Origin: Chamaea fasciata
Taxonomy: Eukaryota > Chordata > Aves > Passeriformes > Sylviidae
Length of the DNA stretch: 64,000 bases
Assembly (NCBI GenBank): GCA_029207755.1
Contig: JARCOQ010000062.1
Span: 434,001-498,000, forward strand
Direction of reading: 5' to 3'
In this document: piece after piece, positions 39,985 to 50,281 of the stretch
Layout of the letters: the number at the start of each line of letters is the position of its first letter
How positions within the stretch are numbered: position 1 is the stretch's first letter
Notes under the pieces: model-generated
What the model was told of the DNA's origin: nothing
Database searches by the model: none
What the model saw: only the letters and a program-made list of their open reading frames with translations
Translations under genes and position numbers: made by a program

Positions 39985-40425
39985 GGACGGGGACTGGGGG
40001 GCACTGGTTTATACTGGGATGGACTGGGAGTGGGTTTGGGGTCACTGGTTTATACTGGGATGAACTGGGAGTGGGTTTGGGGGTTACTGGTTTATACTGG
40101 GATGAACTGGGAGTGGGGATGGGGGTTACTGGTTTATACTGGGATGAACTGGGAGTGGGTTTGGGGTCACTGGTTTATACTGGGATGGACTGGGAGTGGG
40201 TTTGGTGTCACTGGTTTATACTGGGATGGACTGGGAGTGGGTTTGGGGTCACTGGTTTATACTGGGATGAACTGGGAGTGGGTTTGGGGGTCACTGGTTT
40301 ATACTGGGATGAACTGGGAGCGGGTTTGGGGTCACTGGTTTATACTGGGATGAACTGGGAGTGGGTTTGGGGGTTACTGGTTTATACTGGTTTATACTGG
40401 TTTCGGGATTTCTGGGCCTGGTGTA
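39985..40425. repeat. 41-bp minisatellite, about ten copies
   Basis: The unit 'cactggtttatactgggatg' followed by 'aactgggagtgggtttggggt' (41 bp) repeats with few changes. Because 41 is not a multiple of three, all forward frames read a similar Trp/Gly/Tyr-rich string; it is not a coding sequence. Plus strand is strongly G/T-rich. Confidence 0.9.
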
Positions 40426-40447
40426 ACCTTTGCCCCTCCCCCCACAG

Positions 40448-40790
40448 GTGAACCGCTTACGCCCTTTGTCAGGCCACGCCCCCTTCCCTTATATGGAGCG
40501 ACAAGGGCGGGACAAACTGGGCGGGGCCTGGGGGTTACTGGGTTGTACTGGGAGGGAGTGGGAGGGGCCAACGCGGCTCTGACCCCGCCCACCGCACCGA
40601 TATGCAAATTTATGTAAATGAGAGCACAAATAAACGCGAATTACATCACTTACCACAGGGACTGGGAGTTGCTGGTTTGTACTGGGAGGGGCCTGGGCGT
40701 GGCTCTGACCCCACCCACCTCACTGATGCGCCAGCCTTATGTAAATTTATGCAAATGAGAGGCGAAATAAATGCGGGTGACGTCAATTGT
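40448..40790. promoter_or_regulatory. Promoter-like module with duplicated octamer sites
   Basis: Contains a perfect CArG box ccttatatgg (40487-40496), GC boxes (gggcggggcc), two octamers atgcaaat (40602-40609 and 40749-40756) and a perfect CRE tgacgtca (40778-40785). The segments 40,526-40,640 and 40,660-40,775 are diverged copies of one another. Each has an atgcaaat/atgtaaat pair, in opposite order. The start is preceded by a strong pyrimidine-rich ccccccacag, so part could be exon. These are motif matches only; function is inferred. Confidence 0.4.
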
Positions 40791-40814
40791 ACACCGAGGA
40801 GCAAAGCGGCGCCG

Positions 40815-41222
40815 GGGGAATGATGGGATACACCGAGGCACAGAGCGGCGCAGGGCATGACGGGATACACCGAGGCGCAAAGTGGCACTTCAGGGAATGA
40901 CGGGATACACCGAGGCACAGAGTGCCGCAGGGCATGACGGGATACACCGAGGCGCAAAGCGGCGCGGGGCATGACGGGATACACCGAGGCGCAAAGCGCC
41001 GCCGCAGGGCATGACGGGATACACCGAGGCGCAAAGCGGTGCGGGGCATGACGGGATACACCGAGGCGCAAAGCGGCACCGCGGGGCACGATGGGATACA
41101 CCGAGGCGCAAAGTGGCGCCGCAGGGCATGACGGGATACACCAAGGCGCAAAGGGGCACCACGGGGAATGACGGGATACACCGAGGCGCAAAGCGGCGTG
41201 GGGCATGACGGGATACACCGAG
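40815..41222. repeat. 37-43-bp minisatellite, about eleven copies
   Basis: The unit is tgacgggatacaccgaggcg plus a variable caaagcggcgccgcagggca part, with length varying by copy. The minus strand stays open in all frames for over 100 codons (CIPSCPA / GVSRHAP strings), but this follows from the repeat and is not evidence of a gene. Confidence 0.9.
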
Positions 41223-42144
41223 GTCCCAAATGACCCCAAAATTGTCCCGAATTTCCCCCCCAAAAAATCCGCCCCAAATTTCCCCAAAAATCCCCAAAAT
41301 TCCCCTCAAATTTCCCCAAAATGTAAAAAAATTCCCAAAATTTCCTCAAAAGTCACAAAATATTCCCAAAATTTCTTCAAAAATCCCCCAAAATTCTTCA
41401 AAATTCCACAAATATCTCCCCCAAAATTGTCCCCAAATCCCCCCAAAATCGACCAAAATTCTCCCGAAATTCCCCCCAAAAACAGCCCACAAAAATTCCC
41501 AAAATTTCCTCAAAAATTCCCCAAATTTTACCAAAATCCAAAAAAAATTCCCAAAATTTTGTCAAAAATCCCCCCAAATTCCCCAAAATTATCAAAATTT
41601 TTTTCAAAAATCCTCCAAATTCTCCCAAATTTCACCAAAATCTAAAAAAAATCCCAAAATTTCTGCAAAAATCCCCCCAAATTCCCAAAATTTCCCTCCC
41701 AAATCACCCAAAATTTCCCCCGATATGACCCAAAATGGTCCAAAAATTCCCAGGATTTCACCATTCCTTCTTTGAATTCCTCCGAATCCCCCGGATTTCC
41801 CCCTAAAATTCCCAAATTTTCCCAAAATTCCCCCAAATAACCCCAAAATTTCCAGAAAAAAAAACCAAATTTCCCCCCAAAAGTCCCAAATTTTTTCCCA
41901 AATTCCTCCCAAAATCCCCCAAAATTTCCCCCCAAATCCCCTGAATTTTCCCAAAATCCCCAAAATTCCCCCAATTTTTTCCAAATTACCCAAATTTTCC
42001 CCCAAATTCTCCCAAATTTCCCAAAAAATTCCCCCAAATTTGCCCCAAAATGACCCCAAATCATCAAAATTCTCCCAAAATTCCTTCAAAACTCTCCAAA
42101 ATTCCCCCAAATTTTCCCAAAATCCGCCAAATTCTCTCCCTGCA
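41223..42144. repeat. C/A-rich low-complexity array
   Basis: Variants of ccccaaaattcccc and aaaaatttcc across about 900 bp, plus strand nearly G-free. It forms the left arm of an imperfect inverted arrangement with the G/T-rich array at 42.17-42.83 kb. Confidence 0.85.
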
Positions 42145-42163
42145 GAGTGCCCACTGGTGGCCC
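42145..42163 (-). promoter_or_regulatory. CTCF-like motif at a strand-skew switch
   Basis: gagtgcccactggtggccc matches the reverse complement of the vertebrate CTCF core at about 15 of 19 positions, including the CTGGTGGCC core. It sits in a ~30-bp unique segment between a C/A-rich and a G/T-rich array. It is also preceded by ctccctgcag, so it could instead be the start of a small exon. Confidence 0.4.
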
Positions 42164-42169
42164 TCGAGG

Positions 42170-42830
42170 TTGGAAAGTTTTGGGGGAAAAAACCCGAAAT
42201 TTGGGGTGAAAATTCGAGAATTTGGGGGAAATTTGGGATTTTTGGGGTCTTTTTAGGGAAATTCTGGGGGGAAAATGAAGGATTTGGAAAATCTGGGAGA
42301 ATTTTGGGGAAATTTTGGGAGATTTGGAGTGAAAATTGGGAATTTGGGGATTTTGGGGGGAATTTTTAGGTGATTTTGGGGGAAAATCGGGAAAATTTTG
42401 GGATTTTTTGATGGTTTGGGGTCGTTTTTAAGGGGATTTTTGGGGAAAATTTGGGGGAAAGCCCCCAAAATTTGGGAAAATTGGGAAAAAAAATGGGAAC
42501 ATTTGGGGGGATTTGAAAGATTTGGGAATTTTTGTGGAAAATTTTGGGGAATTTTGGGGAAATTTTTTGAGGATTCTGTGGGAAACTTTCGGAATATTAT
42601 AAAAAAATGGGAAAAATTGAGAAAAATGGGGAAAAATTGGGAAAAAATTGGGGAAAATGGGGAAAAATTGGGAAAAAATTGGGAAAAATGGGGAAAAATT
42701 GGGAAAAAATTGGGAAAAATGGGGGAAAATTTTGGGAATTTTTTCGAGGAAAAAAATTGGAATTTTTTGGGGGGGAAATTTGGAGTTTTTGGGAAATTTG
42801 GGGATTTTTGTGGGAATTTTGAGGGATCCC
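42170..42830. repeat. G/A/T-rich low-complexity array
   Basis: Variants of gggaaaattttgggg, gggaaaaattggg and ggggattttt. It is the complement-type composition of the array to its left, so the two could pair as an imperfect inverted repeat. The open frames here are Gly/Phe/Lys/Asn strings from the repeat. Confidence 0.85.
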
Positions 42831-42940
42831 CGCTCTGCCCCATAGATCCCGAATCCCAAACCCCGCCCCACAGATCCCATCCCCGCCCCACAGATGGCTC
42901 CTGCCCCACAGATTGTCCCGCCCCCGTCTCTGCCCCACAG

Positions 42941-43007
42941 GAGCCGCTGGAGCCACCCCACAGGATCCGGCGCCCCCCGAGTGACCTCCTGAGCAACCCC
43001 TGCCACG
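42941..43007 (+). other. Exon-like segment with good splice sites
   Basis: A 67-nt segment between ctgccccacag and gtgagccc. One frame is open and reads EPLEPPHRIRRPPSDLLSNP followed by CH; the composition is not that of the neighbouring repeats. It begins and ends as an exon would. No family recognised, and partner exons are uncertain, so it may be a remnant. Confidence 0.3.
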
Positions 43008-43690
43008 GTGAGCCCCACGGCTGAGCCCTGACCCACGGATCTGTGACCCACGGCTGAGCCCTGACCCACAGAGCCCTGACCCACAGAGCCCTGACCCACG
43101 GGTCTGTGACCCACGGCTGAGCCCTGACCCACAGAGCCCTGACCCACAGAGCCCTGACCCACGGATCTGTGAACCACGGCTGAGCCCTGACCCACAGAGC
43201 CCTGACCCACAGAGCCCTGACCCACGGATCTGTGACCCACGGCTGAGCCCTGACCCACGGATCTGTGACCCACAGCTGAGCCCTGACCCACAGAGCCCTG
43301 ACCCACAGAGCCCTGACCCACGGATCTGTGACCCACGGCTGAGCCCTGACCCACAGAGCCCTGACCCACAGAGCCCTGACCCACAGAGCCCTGACCCACG
43401 GATCTGTGACCCACGGCTGAGCCCTGACCCACGGATCTGTGACCCACGGCTGAGCCCTGACCCACAGAGCCCTGACCCACGGATCTCTGACCCACGGCTG
43501 AGCCCTGACCCACAGAGCCTGGACCCATAGATCTGTGACCCACAGAGCCCTGACCCACAGATCTCTGACCCATGGCTGAGCCCTGACCCACAGAGCCTGG
43601 ACCCATAGATCTGTGACCCACAGAGCCCGGACCCACAGATCTCTGACCCATGGCTGAGCCCTGACCCACAGATCCCTGCCCCACAGATCC
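43008..43690. repeat. 15-bp minisatellite, gagccctgacccaca type
   Basis: Copies of gagccctgacccaca alternate with gatctgtgacccacggct variants in higher-order blocks of about 60-90 bp. As the main unit is a multiple of three, the minus strand is open over several hundred codons (VGQGSVGQGS, WVRALWVRA). This is repeat-derived. Confidence 0.9.
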
Positions 43691-44400
43691 CTGCCTTGCC
43701 AGGGGCCGGGGCTCAGGCCTTGCCCTTTTGGATTCATGGAACACATCCAGGTTTGCTCAGCACCAGAGACACCTTTGCCTTGTCTGTCCCCACCTGTCAT
43801 CAGTGCCTGCAGTGATGGAACCTGGGGACACTTTCTCCATTGGGTCTCTCTGTGTGTCCCATTAAAACTGCAAAAAACTTCAGTATTTTAATTTACCTTT
43901 GAGCTCTTGAGAAGTTTTTGGAACACTCTTTCAGGGACAGAGTTGAATGGAAACACCAAATCCACGGGAGGGTCATTCAAGTCCTTGTGCTGTTTCTGTG
44001 CTGCTGAGCTGGGCCAGGCTCCTGGCACAGAGGCAGCTCCTGGCAACAAAGGAAACTTTTAGAAAGACATTTCTCCTGAGGAGAAATCCTCCTTCAGATG
44101 GGTCACCTGTATTATTTGAAATGTAGACTCAGAGTGAAAGTTTACAGTGGCATAACAACCTTTTCTGTTCCTTTCTCATTAATTGTTAACCCTCTCCTTT
44201 TTGTTTGTTTTGGTTCATTTTGCTTTTAACAGTAGAGAACATCATTCTTACATGGAATATTAGGTTTTGCACTTAGGCTAATTGATATCTACGCTTATGG
44301 AACCCATACCTATGGAATATTAAGTCTTAAATACAATACGTAGGTTTCATGAGCAAAAAACCACGTTGAACTAAACAAGTGCCCCCAGCCCCTCCAGGAT
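43691..44400. other. Unassigned sequence between minisatellite and CpG island
   Basis: No coding exon seen. An ATTAAA (43,860-43,865) followed by aaactgcaaaaaa could be a polyadenylation context, perhaps of an LTR or a 3' UTR. The rest is AT-rich and unique-looking. Confidence 0.35.
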
Positions 44401-45110
44401 CCCTAACTGTTCCCTCAGCGCCCATTCGCCCGCCCCCAAAGCGTCCCCGGATCCCTTGAACGCTCCGACCCCACAGATTCCCCTTAGAGCGACTTCAGGG
44501 ATTCATCTCCAATCATCCCCCCTGGCCTCGGAGCCCCTCGGAACACGGTTCTGCGCCTAAAAACTCCTGCCCCGCCCCGCGCCCTAGAGAGCTCGGTGAC
44601 AGCTCCCCAAGCTCCCCGCAAGTGCTCCCGAGCCGTACACGTTCCCCCCGAGGACCTCAAATCGCGGCTCGGACACAAAAGTGTCCCCAAAGCGCCTTCC
44701 CGGAGCCCCAGACGCCGCGTTCGAGCCACTTCCGGGACTACAGCTCCCAGCATGCTCCGCGGCGCACTCGGAGCGCTCCTCCAGCCGTGACTCCATCTCC
44801 CATCATGCCCCGCGCCCCGCCGACAGCCATTGGAGCTGCGCCTTCACCTCCCGTGATGCTCCGCGGCGCCGTTCAACCCTGTTCTACCCGCGCCTACAAC
44901 TCCCATCATCCCCCGCGCCCCAGAGAGTCCCCTCAGAGCCCCCCAGGTGCCCGCCCGGACCCCGAAGGGCCCCGGATTCCCCTCCCTGACCTCCAAGTGC
45001 CCCCCTGGACCCCGAATTGTCCGACAGAATCCCTAAGTGCCCCTCCAGGTGTCCACCCGGTTCCCAAATGTGTCCTCCAGACCCTCAAGTTCTCTCCAAA
45101 TTCCCTGCCC
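44400..45110. promoter_or_regulatory. CpG island with four ZNF143-like motifs
   Basis: GC-rich with many CpGs. Four degenerate copies of the ZNF143/STAF site (consensus ACTACAATTCCCAGCATGC) lie at 44737-44755 (actacagctcccagcatgc, near perfect), 44789-44808, 44842-44859 and 44893-44911. Spacing is 52, 53 and 51 bp. The flanks (gctccgcggcgc; ccccgcgcccc) show that the pattern is two copies of a ~105-bp unit, each holding two motifs. A CCAAT box lies on the minus strand at about 44829-44833. Which gene it serves is not clear. Confidence 0.5.
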
Positions 45111-45689
45111 CAAATGTGCCCCAGAAATGTCTCCATGAACCCCAAAGTTGCCCCTTTTACCATGTCTGAGAAAATGCTAAAGAAGATGACAAAAGGACTA
45201 AAAATAGAGCAAATCAGCATGAAGAAGAAGAAATCAATAGCCAGTAGTGGTCAAGCAATTCATGAAGAGAAGTGTGTTACTTAGAACCAATGACCAATAG
45301 CTTTTTTTGTTCCTAAAAATATATTAATTTTTTAATGTCAATATAAAAATTAGGTAATAAAATATAGAAAAATGTTATTATAAAACTGAAAAATAAATTT
45401 CTAATTTTATTATTTACATAAGTTTGTTTTTATAAAAAAATGCTGAATTTTCTTTTATGTTTTGGGAGCGCAGTCCAAGGTGGGTGATGTCACACGTGGT
45501 GAGGTTGGGTGAGAAGCAGGTTGTCCAAACAGGGTCAGCCTGCAAGGGGCTCATTCTTCGCTGTGCTCAGAACTCCTCAGGAGACATTCAGCACCAAGAT
45601 CACCTAAAGAACGCTTCAGTCAACTCTTCAATGAAATGAAAAATAAAAAAAATACTCCTGCAATTAAAAAACCAAAAATCACGAGGTGC

Positions 45690-46850
45690 GCTTTGATATC
45701 TTCCTCCTTAAGAGAATTCCGAACTGATTCCAAGCAGCTGCACAAGCCATGGAGACTTGAAGACAACTGAAGGAAGACCAAGAGCTCCGCAGGGATTTCG
45801 GTGGTTTTTTATCCGGTGGATTTGGGGCTGAGTCCAGGAGCCCCGAGGAACAGACCCCTGAGGAACACCACTGGTGACCGGCTGCCAGCTGGATGCAGCG
45901 CCATTCCCCACCACCCTCTGCCTTTGCCTCCCCAGCAAAGAGTGCTCCTGTCCAAGCCGTGGGCCGCCGGCTTTTCCAGGAGTGTGCTGTGGGAGACAGT
46001 GTCAAAGGCCTTGCTGAAGTCCCAACAGACAACATCCAAAGCCTCTCCCACATCCACCACGCAGGTCACCTGTTCATAGAAGAGGCAGGTTGGTCAAACA
46101 ACACCTGCCCCTCCTAAACCCGTGCTGGCTGGCTCTGATCCCCGGGCCGTCCTGTAGGTGCTGCATGATGACACTCAATATAAACTGCTCCGTGACCTTA
46201 CCGGGTACTGAGGTCAGGCTAACTGGCTAATTACCAGTTCCTCCTTCCCACCCTTTGTGTGAATGGCTGTCACACTGGCCAGTTTCCGGTCCTCTGGAAC
46301 CTCACCAGTGAGCCAGGACTGTTGGTAAATGATGGAGAGCGGCTTCACAAGCTCATCTGCCAGCTCCCTCATCACCCTGTGGTGGATCCCACTTGGGCCC
46401 ACAGATCTGTGAACATCCATTTGGCTCAGCAGTTCTCTGGCTGCCTCCTCCTGGATAACAGGGGCACCATTCTATTCCCTGACACCATCTACCAGCCCAG
46501 GAGGGCAGCTGTCCTGAGGACAAGCCATATTCCCACTAAAGACTGAGGCAAAGAAGGCGTTAAGCACTTCTGCCATCTCCTCACCTGCAGTTCCTAAGTT
46601 CCCTCCCACATCCAGCAGAGAACAAAGGTCGGTTTTCAGCCTTCCTTTTGCCGTTAATACATTTGTAAAACCATTTTTTATTTTCCTTCACAAACTTGCT
46701 GCCGTTGGTAGGACATTTAGTGACAGAAGCTGCAGCTCGTTCTCCAGGAAGGGTTCTTGGAAAGAGCAGACAGGACTGTGGAGAAGATTCTGGGAAAGCT
46801 GAAACAGCTTTTAAAAAATGAAACAAAAATGGAAAGAACCAATCCAAGAT
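45690..46850 (-). mobile_element. CR1 LINE, broken reverse-transcriptase region
   Basis: Minus-strand frames give successive CR1 ORF2 pieces: KWFYKCINGKRKAENRPLFS (about 46.66-46.72 kb), GPSGIHHRVMRELADELVKP and SWLTGEVPEDRKLASVTAIH (46.21-46.42 kb), then DVVCWDFSKAFDTVSHSTLL (45.95-46.07 kb, catalytic Asp of RT block A) and PVTSGVPQGSV (about 45.85 kb). The pieces are in different frames, so the copy carries indels. The rest of RT and the 3' end are missing; homology stops soon after SGVPQGSV. Confidence 0.8.
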
Positions 46851-47302
46851 GGTTTTCTCTATTTATTTCTATGCTCCCCTTTTCCATTTTGCACTACTTC
46901 TCCATCCCATTAACTACAAATAGATCTCACCTCTAAGATCCATGACTTGGCAAGTTTTGGACGCTGTAAAATACCATGAGCTACACACAATTTGCCTACC
47001 CCCGTTTTTCTTGGAAAGCAATGCTGGAGACGCAAGTGCAGTGCTTGGGCCAGGTACGAATTCTGCATTCAAGGAATGTTCTCTGACAGTGTGTGACCCT
47101 CAGCAGGGACAATGCACAGCAGCAGCCAAGGGGATTGCTCTGCCACAGTGCAGGAGTCAAGGCTCTGGGTCTTGGCTCAACGGGGCAAAGTTCCCGTGTT
47201 TGGAAGGCTCAGGGGCTGCCCCCGGGCGCACGGGGCTCGGCGTGGGGCTGAGCGGGCGACGGACAAACGGCCCCGGGGAAAAACGGCCCCGGGGCTTCAG
47301 TT

Positions 47303-47430
47303 GCAGCGGCAGCAGCGGCAGCAGCGGCAGCAGCGGCAGCAGCGGCAGCAGCGGCAGCAGCGGCAGCAGCGGCAGCAGCGGCAGCAGCGGCAGCAGCGGC
47401 AGCAGCGGCAGCAGCGGCAGCAGCAGCAGC
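47303..47430. repeat. 9-bp (CAG CGG CAG) triplet-type repeat
   Basis: About 14 copies of cagcggcag/agcagcggc ending in pure cagcagcag, immediately followed by an A10 run (47431-47440). Depending on frame it reads QQR, SSG or AAA, and Leu/Pro-rich on the minus strand. It lies 126 bp upstream of the best start codon of the PIM-like gene, so it is probably 5' UTR or promoter, although an upstream frame continues through it into the kinase exon. Confidence 0.85.
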
Positions 47431-47565
47431 AAAAAAAAAAAGCTCCTCTTGCGACTCCCTCCTGCTTCTCCTCTCCCTCTCCTGCAGTCCCACACCCGCT
47501 CCCAGTCTCCCTGTCCCGGTGTCCCCCTCCTCTCCCAGTGTCCCTCTCCCCTGCAGGGCCGGGCC

Positions 47566-50006
47566 ATGCCCCCGGCCCGCCCCCGGCCCCGGGCGGGGCT
47601 GCCCCGTCCCCGCCCCCGGGCCTCCCACCGCGCTCTCGCCTCCGCCCGCCTCTGGCTGTCCTGGCGATGGCGGTGCTGGGCGGGGATCGGTGCCTGGGCC
47701 AGGGACAGTATCGCCGCGCTTTGCCTCCGCCTGTTCCGAGCCCGGCCCCGGCCCCTCCCGGGCCCCGCTAAGGACACACGCGGCGCGGCCGCTCCCGCCG
47801 CCTGCGCTGCGCCTTCCCCGGCCCGAGCTCCGCCGCTGGCCAGCGCGGCCGCCGGCCCCGAGCCGCCAGTGTCGCCTTCCCAGGAGCGAACGCCTGGGGA
47901 TGCCCGGCCTGGGGTGGTTGAGGGGCGCTCAGGGGCCGTTCCTGGCCCCAGGCCGAGCGCTGACAGCCGCGTCTCTCCGGCAGGGAAGGCGCAGCGGGGC
48001 CTCCAGGAGCAGTACCGGCTGGGTTCGCTGCTGGGGCGCGGCGGCTTCGGAACTGTCTTCGCGGCGACGCGGCTTTCGGATGGCGCCCCGGTGAGCGGCG
48101 GGCGCAGGAGGAGGGGGTGCAGGAGGAGGAGGAGAAGGGCGGAGGAGGAGGAAGAGGATGGGGCTGGGCAGGGCGGGCGGTGAGCTCAGCCCGCTGCTCC
48201 CCTTGCCTTGCAGGTGGCCATCAAAAGGGTGCCACGGAACCGCGTCCAGCACTGGGGAGAGCTGGTGAGTGAGCGGGGGCCAGCGGGAGAAGCCGGGGCT
48301 TGCCGGGCGGGGACGAGCCGAGGCCCGGCAGGGTGGAATCCGCCAGGACGCCTCGAGGGAGAGCGGGCGTGCGGCCACTGGAGGGTGCAGAACATCCCGG
48401 GCAGGGTGAGCGCTTCCCCACCCCTGGCAGGGCCTCAGCCCCACTGACGGCATCGTGGTCCTCCCACAGCCCAACGGCACCAGCGCACCGCTGGAGATCG
48501 TGCTGCTGGACAGGGTCTCCACTGGCTTCCCTGGTGTGGTCCAGCTGCTGGAGTGGGTGGAGCTCTCCAACAACATCGTGATGGTGCTGGAGCGCCCGGA
48601 GCGGTGTCAGGACCTCCAGCATTTCATTCGGGCACGGAGGTTCCTGTCCGAGGAGGTGGCGCGGGAGCTGTTCCGCCAGGTCCTGGAAGCCGTGCGGCAC
48701 TGCACCAGCTGCGGGGTCCTGCACAGGGACATCAAACCCCAGAACATCTTGGTTGACCTGGCTACCGGGCAGGCCAAATTGATTGACTTTGGCTGTGGCA
48801 CCTACCTGCAAGAGAGAGCATACACTCAATTTGCAGGTGAGCCCACGCAGGGGTGTGCTCCCGGTCCCAGCATCTCATGGCCCAGCCTGGGTGTGGCAGC
48901 AGGGACTCTCCCTTTTGCTGCCAGACACGGCACTGAGTCTTCAGCCAAGTGGCTTTTGAGCAGGGGTGTGTGAGGGGCCAGCTTCCAGCCCTGCTGGCAG
49001 CCTTTGCCAGCCACTCTGCCCAGGACTGGCACTGGGGTTGGGGCAGGCAGCTCGACAAAAACACCTGTGGGTGAGAGTAGCAGAGAAGCGGGGGCTAGAA
49101 GCAGTGCAGCAGCCAGTTTGGTGTGCAGGCAAGAATGGGCTTGGGCTGCTCTGCCTGCCTTATTTGCCCTGGATTCATAATGTTTTTTGGGGCAATGCAG
49201 GCAGGGAGGATGAGGGCATGGTTTTTCCCCGGCGCCGAGTGGGTTTTTCCTTTGGATGTCATGGCCAGGCCTTGCCACGGCTTCCGCTGCCCCCTTCCGA
49301 CACTAGTAGCTTTTTTTGCAACCCTGAGTTTGTAAACAAGTCACTGGTGCTGGTGAGAGAGCAGCAGGTCACCCCACGTGCCACTGGTGCAGTCCCCGCA
49401 TGCCCAGAGATGCTGGGGCCAGGCTCTGGGAGCAGCAGCATCCCCCTGATGAACTCCATCTGTATTCCATAGGAACACCGTCCTACAGCCCCCCGGAATG
49501 GACCCACTGTGGCTGGTACTATGGCGAGCCAGCTACCATCTGGTCCCTGGGCATCCTGCTGCACCAGATGGTCTGTGGAGAACACCCTTTCAGGAGGGGT
49601 CAGAAGATCAGCTGGGACCATCAGCTCTCCCTGCCACAACGGCTCTCTCAAGGTGGAGGCTCATCTCTGGGCACGGGGGGAATACCAGTGCTGGGAGACA
49701 GCAGTTGGCTTGTGAGCATCCTGCTCTGGCAGCTGCTGAGGAGGTGGCACATGTCCTGCTCTCCTGATCTCCTCCAAAACAGGGAATTGGTGGGAAGGTT
49801 TGGGCCCAGCTCTGAGCACATGCAGCATGGCCTGGGCATGGGAATAGTGGGACAGGAGCTTTCTCCAACTGACTGGCGGCTTCTGGTTTCTCTCCCCAGA
49901 TTGCCAAGATCTCATCAGGTGGTGTTTATCAGTGCACTCCTTGGACAGGCCCTCATTAGAAGACCTGTTCTGTGATCCTTGGATGCAGGATACTCATCTG
50001 TCCTAG
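47566..50006 (+). CDS. PIM1-like serine/threonine kinase
   Basis: A constitutively active-type Ser/Thr kinase of the PIM family, cytosolic/nuclear. Exons: 47566-48090 (or the ancestral exon 47984-48090 after a ccggcag acceptor), 48214-48264 (51 nt), 48470-48836 (367 nt), 49473-49652, 49900-50006 (TAG 50004). The 51- and 367-nt exons equal those of mammalian PIM1. Motifs: Gly loop GRGGFGTV; VAIK Lys; PNGT; hinge LERPERCQD (PIM hallmark, though the second hinge Pro is absent); HRDIKPQN; DFG (IDFGCG); SPPEW in the activation segment; WSLGILLHQMVCGEHPF; C-lobe DLIRWCLS; end WMQDTHLS. The start is the ATG at 47566, which gives a long Arg/Pro/Ala-rich N-terminus continuous with the kinase exon. No upstream in-frame stop separates it from the CAG/CGG repeat, so the true start is uncertain. 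No lesion was seen. Songbirds carry many such copies. Confidence 0.8.
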
Positions 50007-50281
50007 AAGAAGGGAGAGAGCCACAGGCACACTTTGATGCAGGGCCCTGGTAAGTTCCAGCTGCACACATGCCTTGGCGATCAGAAGCAGAGCAAGCCAG
50101 ACTTTTTGTCCTGCCTGTGTCACTGCGCAGGGCTCATGGGATGGGCGCAGGCAGCCCTCGTGCTGGAGCCGAGCTGCTCTGCCCAGCACTGGTGGCTGCC
50201 ATCCAGGCTGGTTTTGCTTGTCCTGGTTCACTGACAGCTGGGGCCCTGGGCAGAGCCCTGAGAGCCTGGTCTCACCCCCAG

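Noticed and set aside
39973..40451. Two overlapping 126-codon frames rich in Trp, Gly and Tyr
   Set aside because: A 41-bp repeat gives the same peptide in all three frames; not a coding signature.
40815..41222. CRISPR-like array of regular repeats
   Set aside because: Repeats are contiguous and degenerate without unique spacers, and the DNA is vertebrate.
40646..41349. Minus-strand frames of 139-213 codons with repeated Cys/His/Pro motifs
   Set aside because: Produced by the 37-43-bp repeat in all frames; the apparent Cys-rich repeat is not a zinc-finger array (spacing varies with unit length).
36784..42369. Long Pro/Lys/Asn-rich and Gly/Phe-rich open frames on both strands
   Set aside because: They follow the skewed minisatellites; all frames of the same strand look alike and no splice or start context supports them.
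42253..43800. 515- and 438-codon minus-strand frames
   Set aside because: 15-bp repeat (multiple of three) plus low-complexity array; no start, splice or family support.
47157..47777. Poly-Leu/Pro and poly-Ala frames on the minus strand
   Set aside because: Complement of the CAG/CGG repeat upstream of the PIM-like gene.
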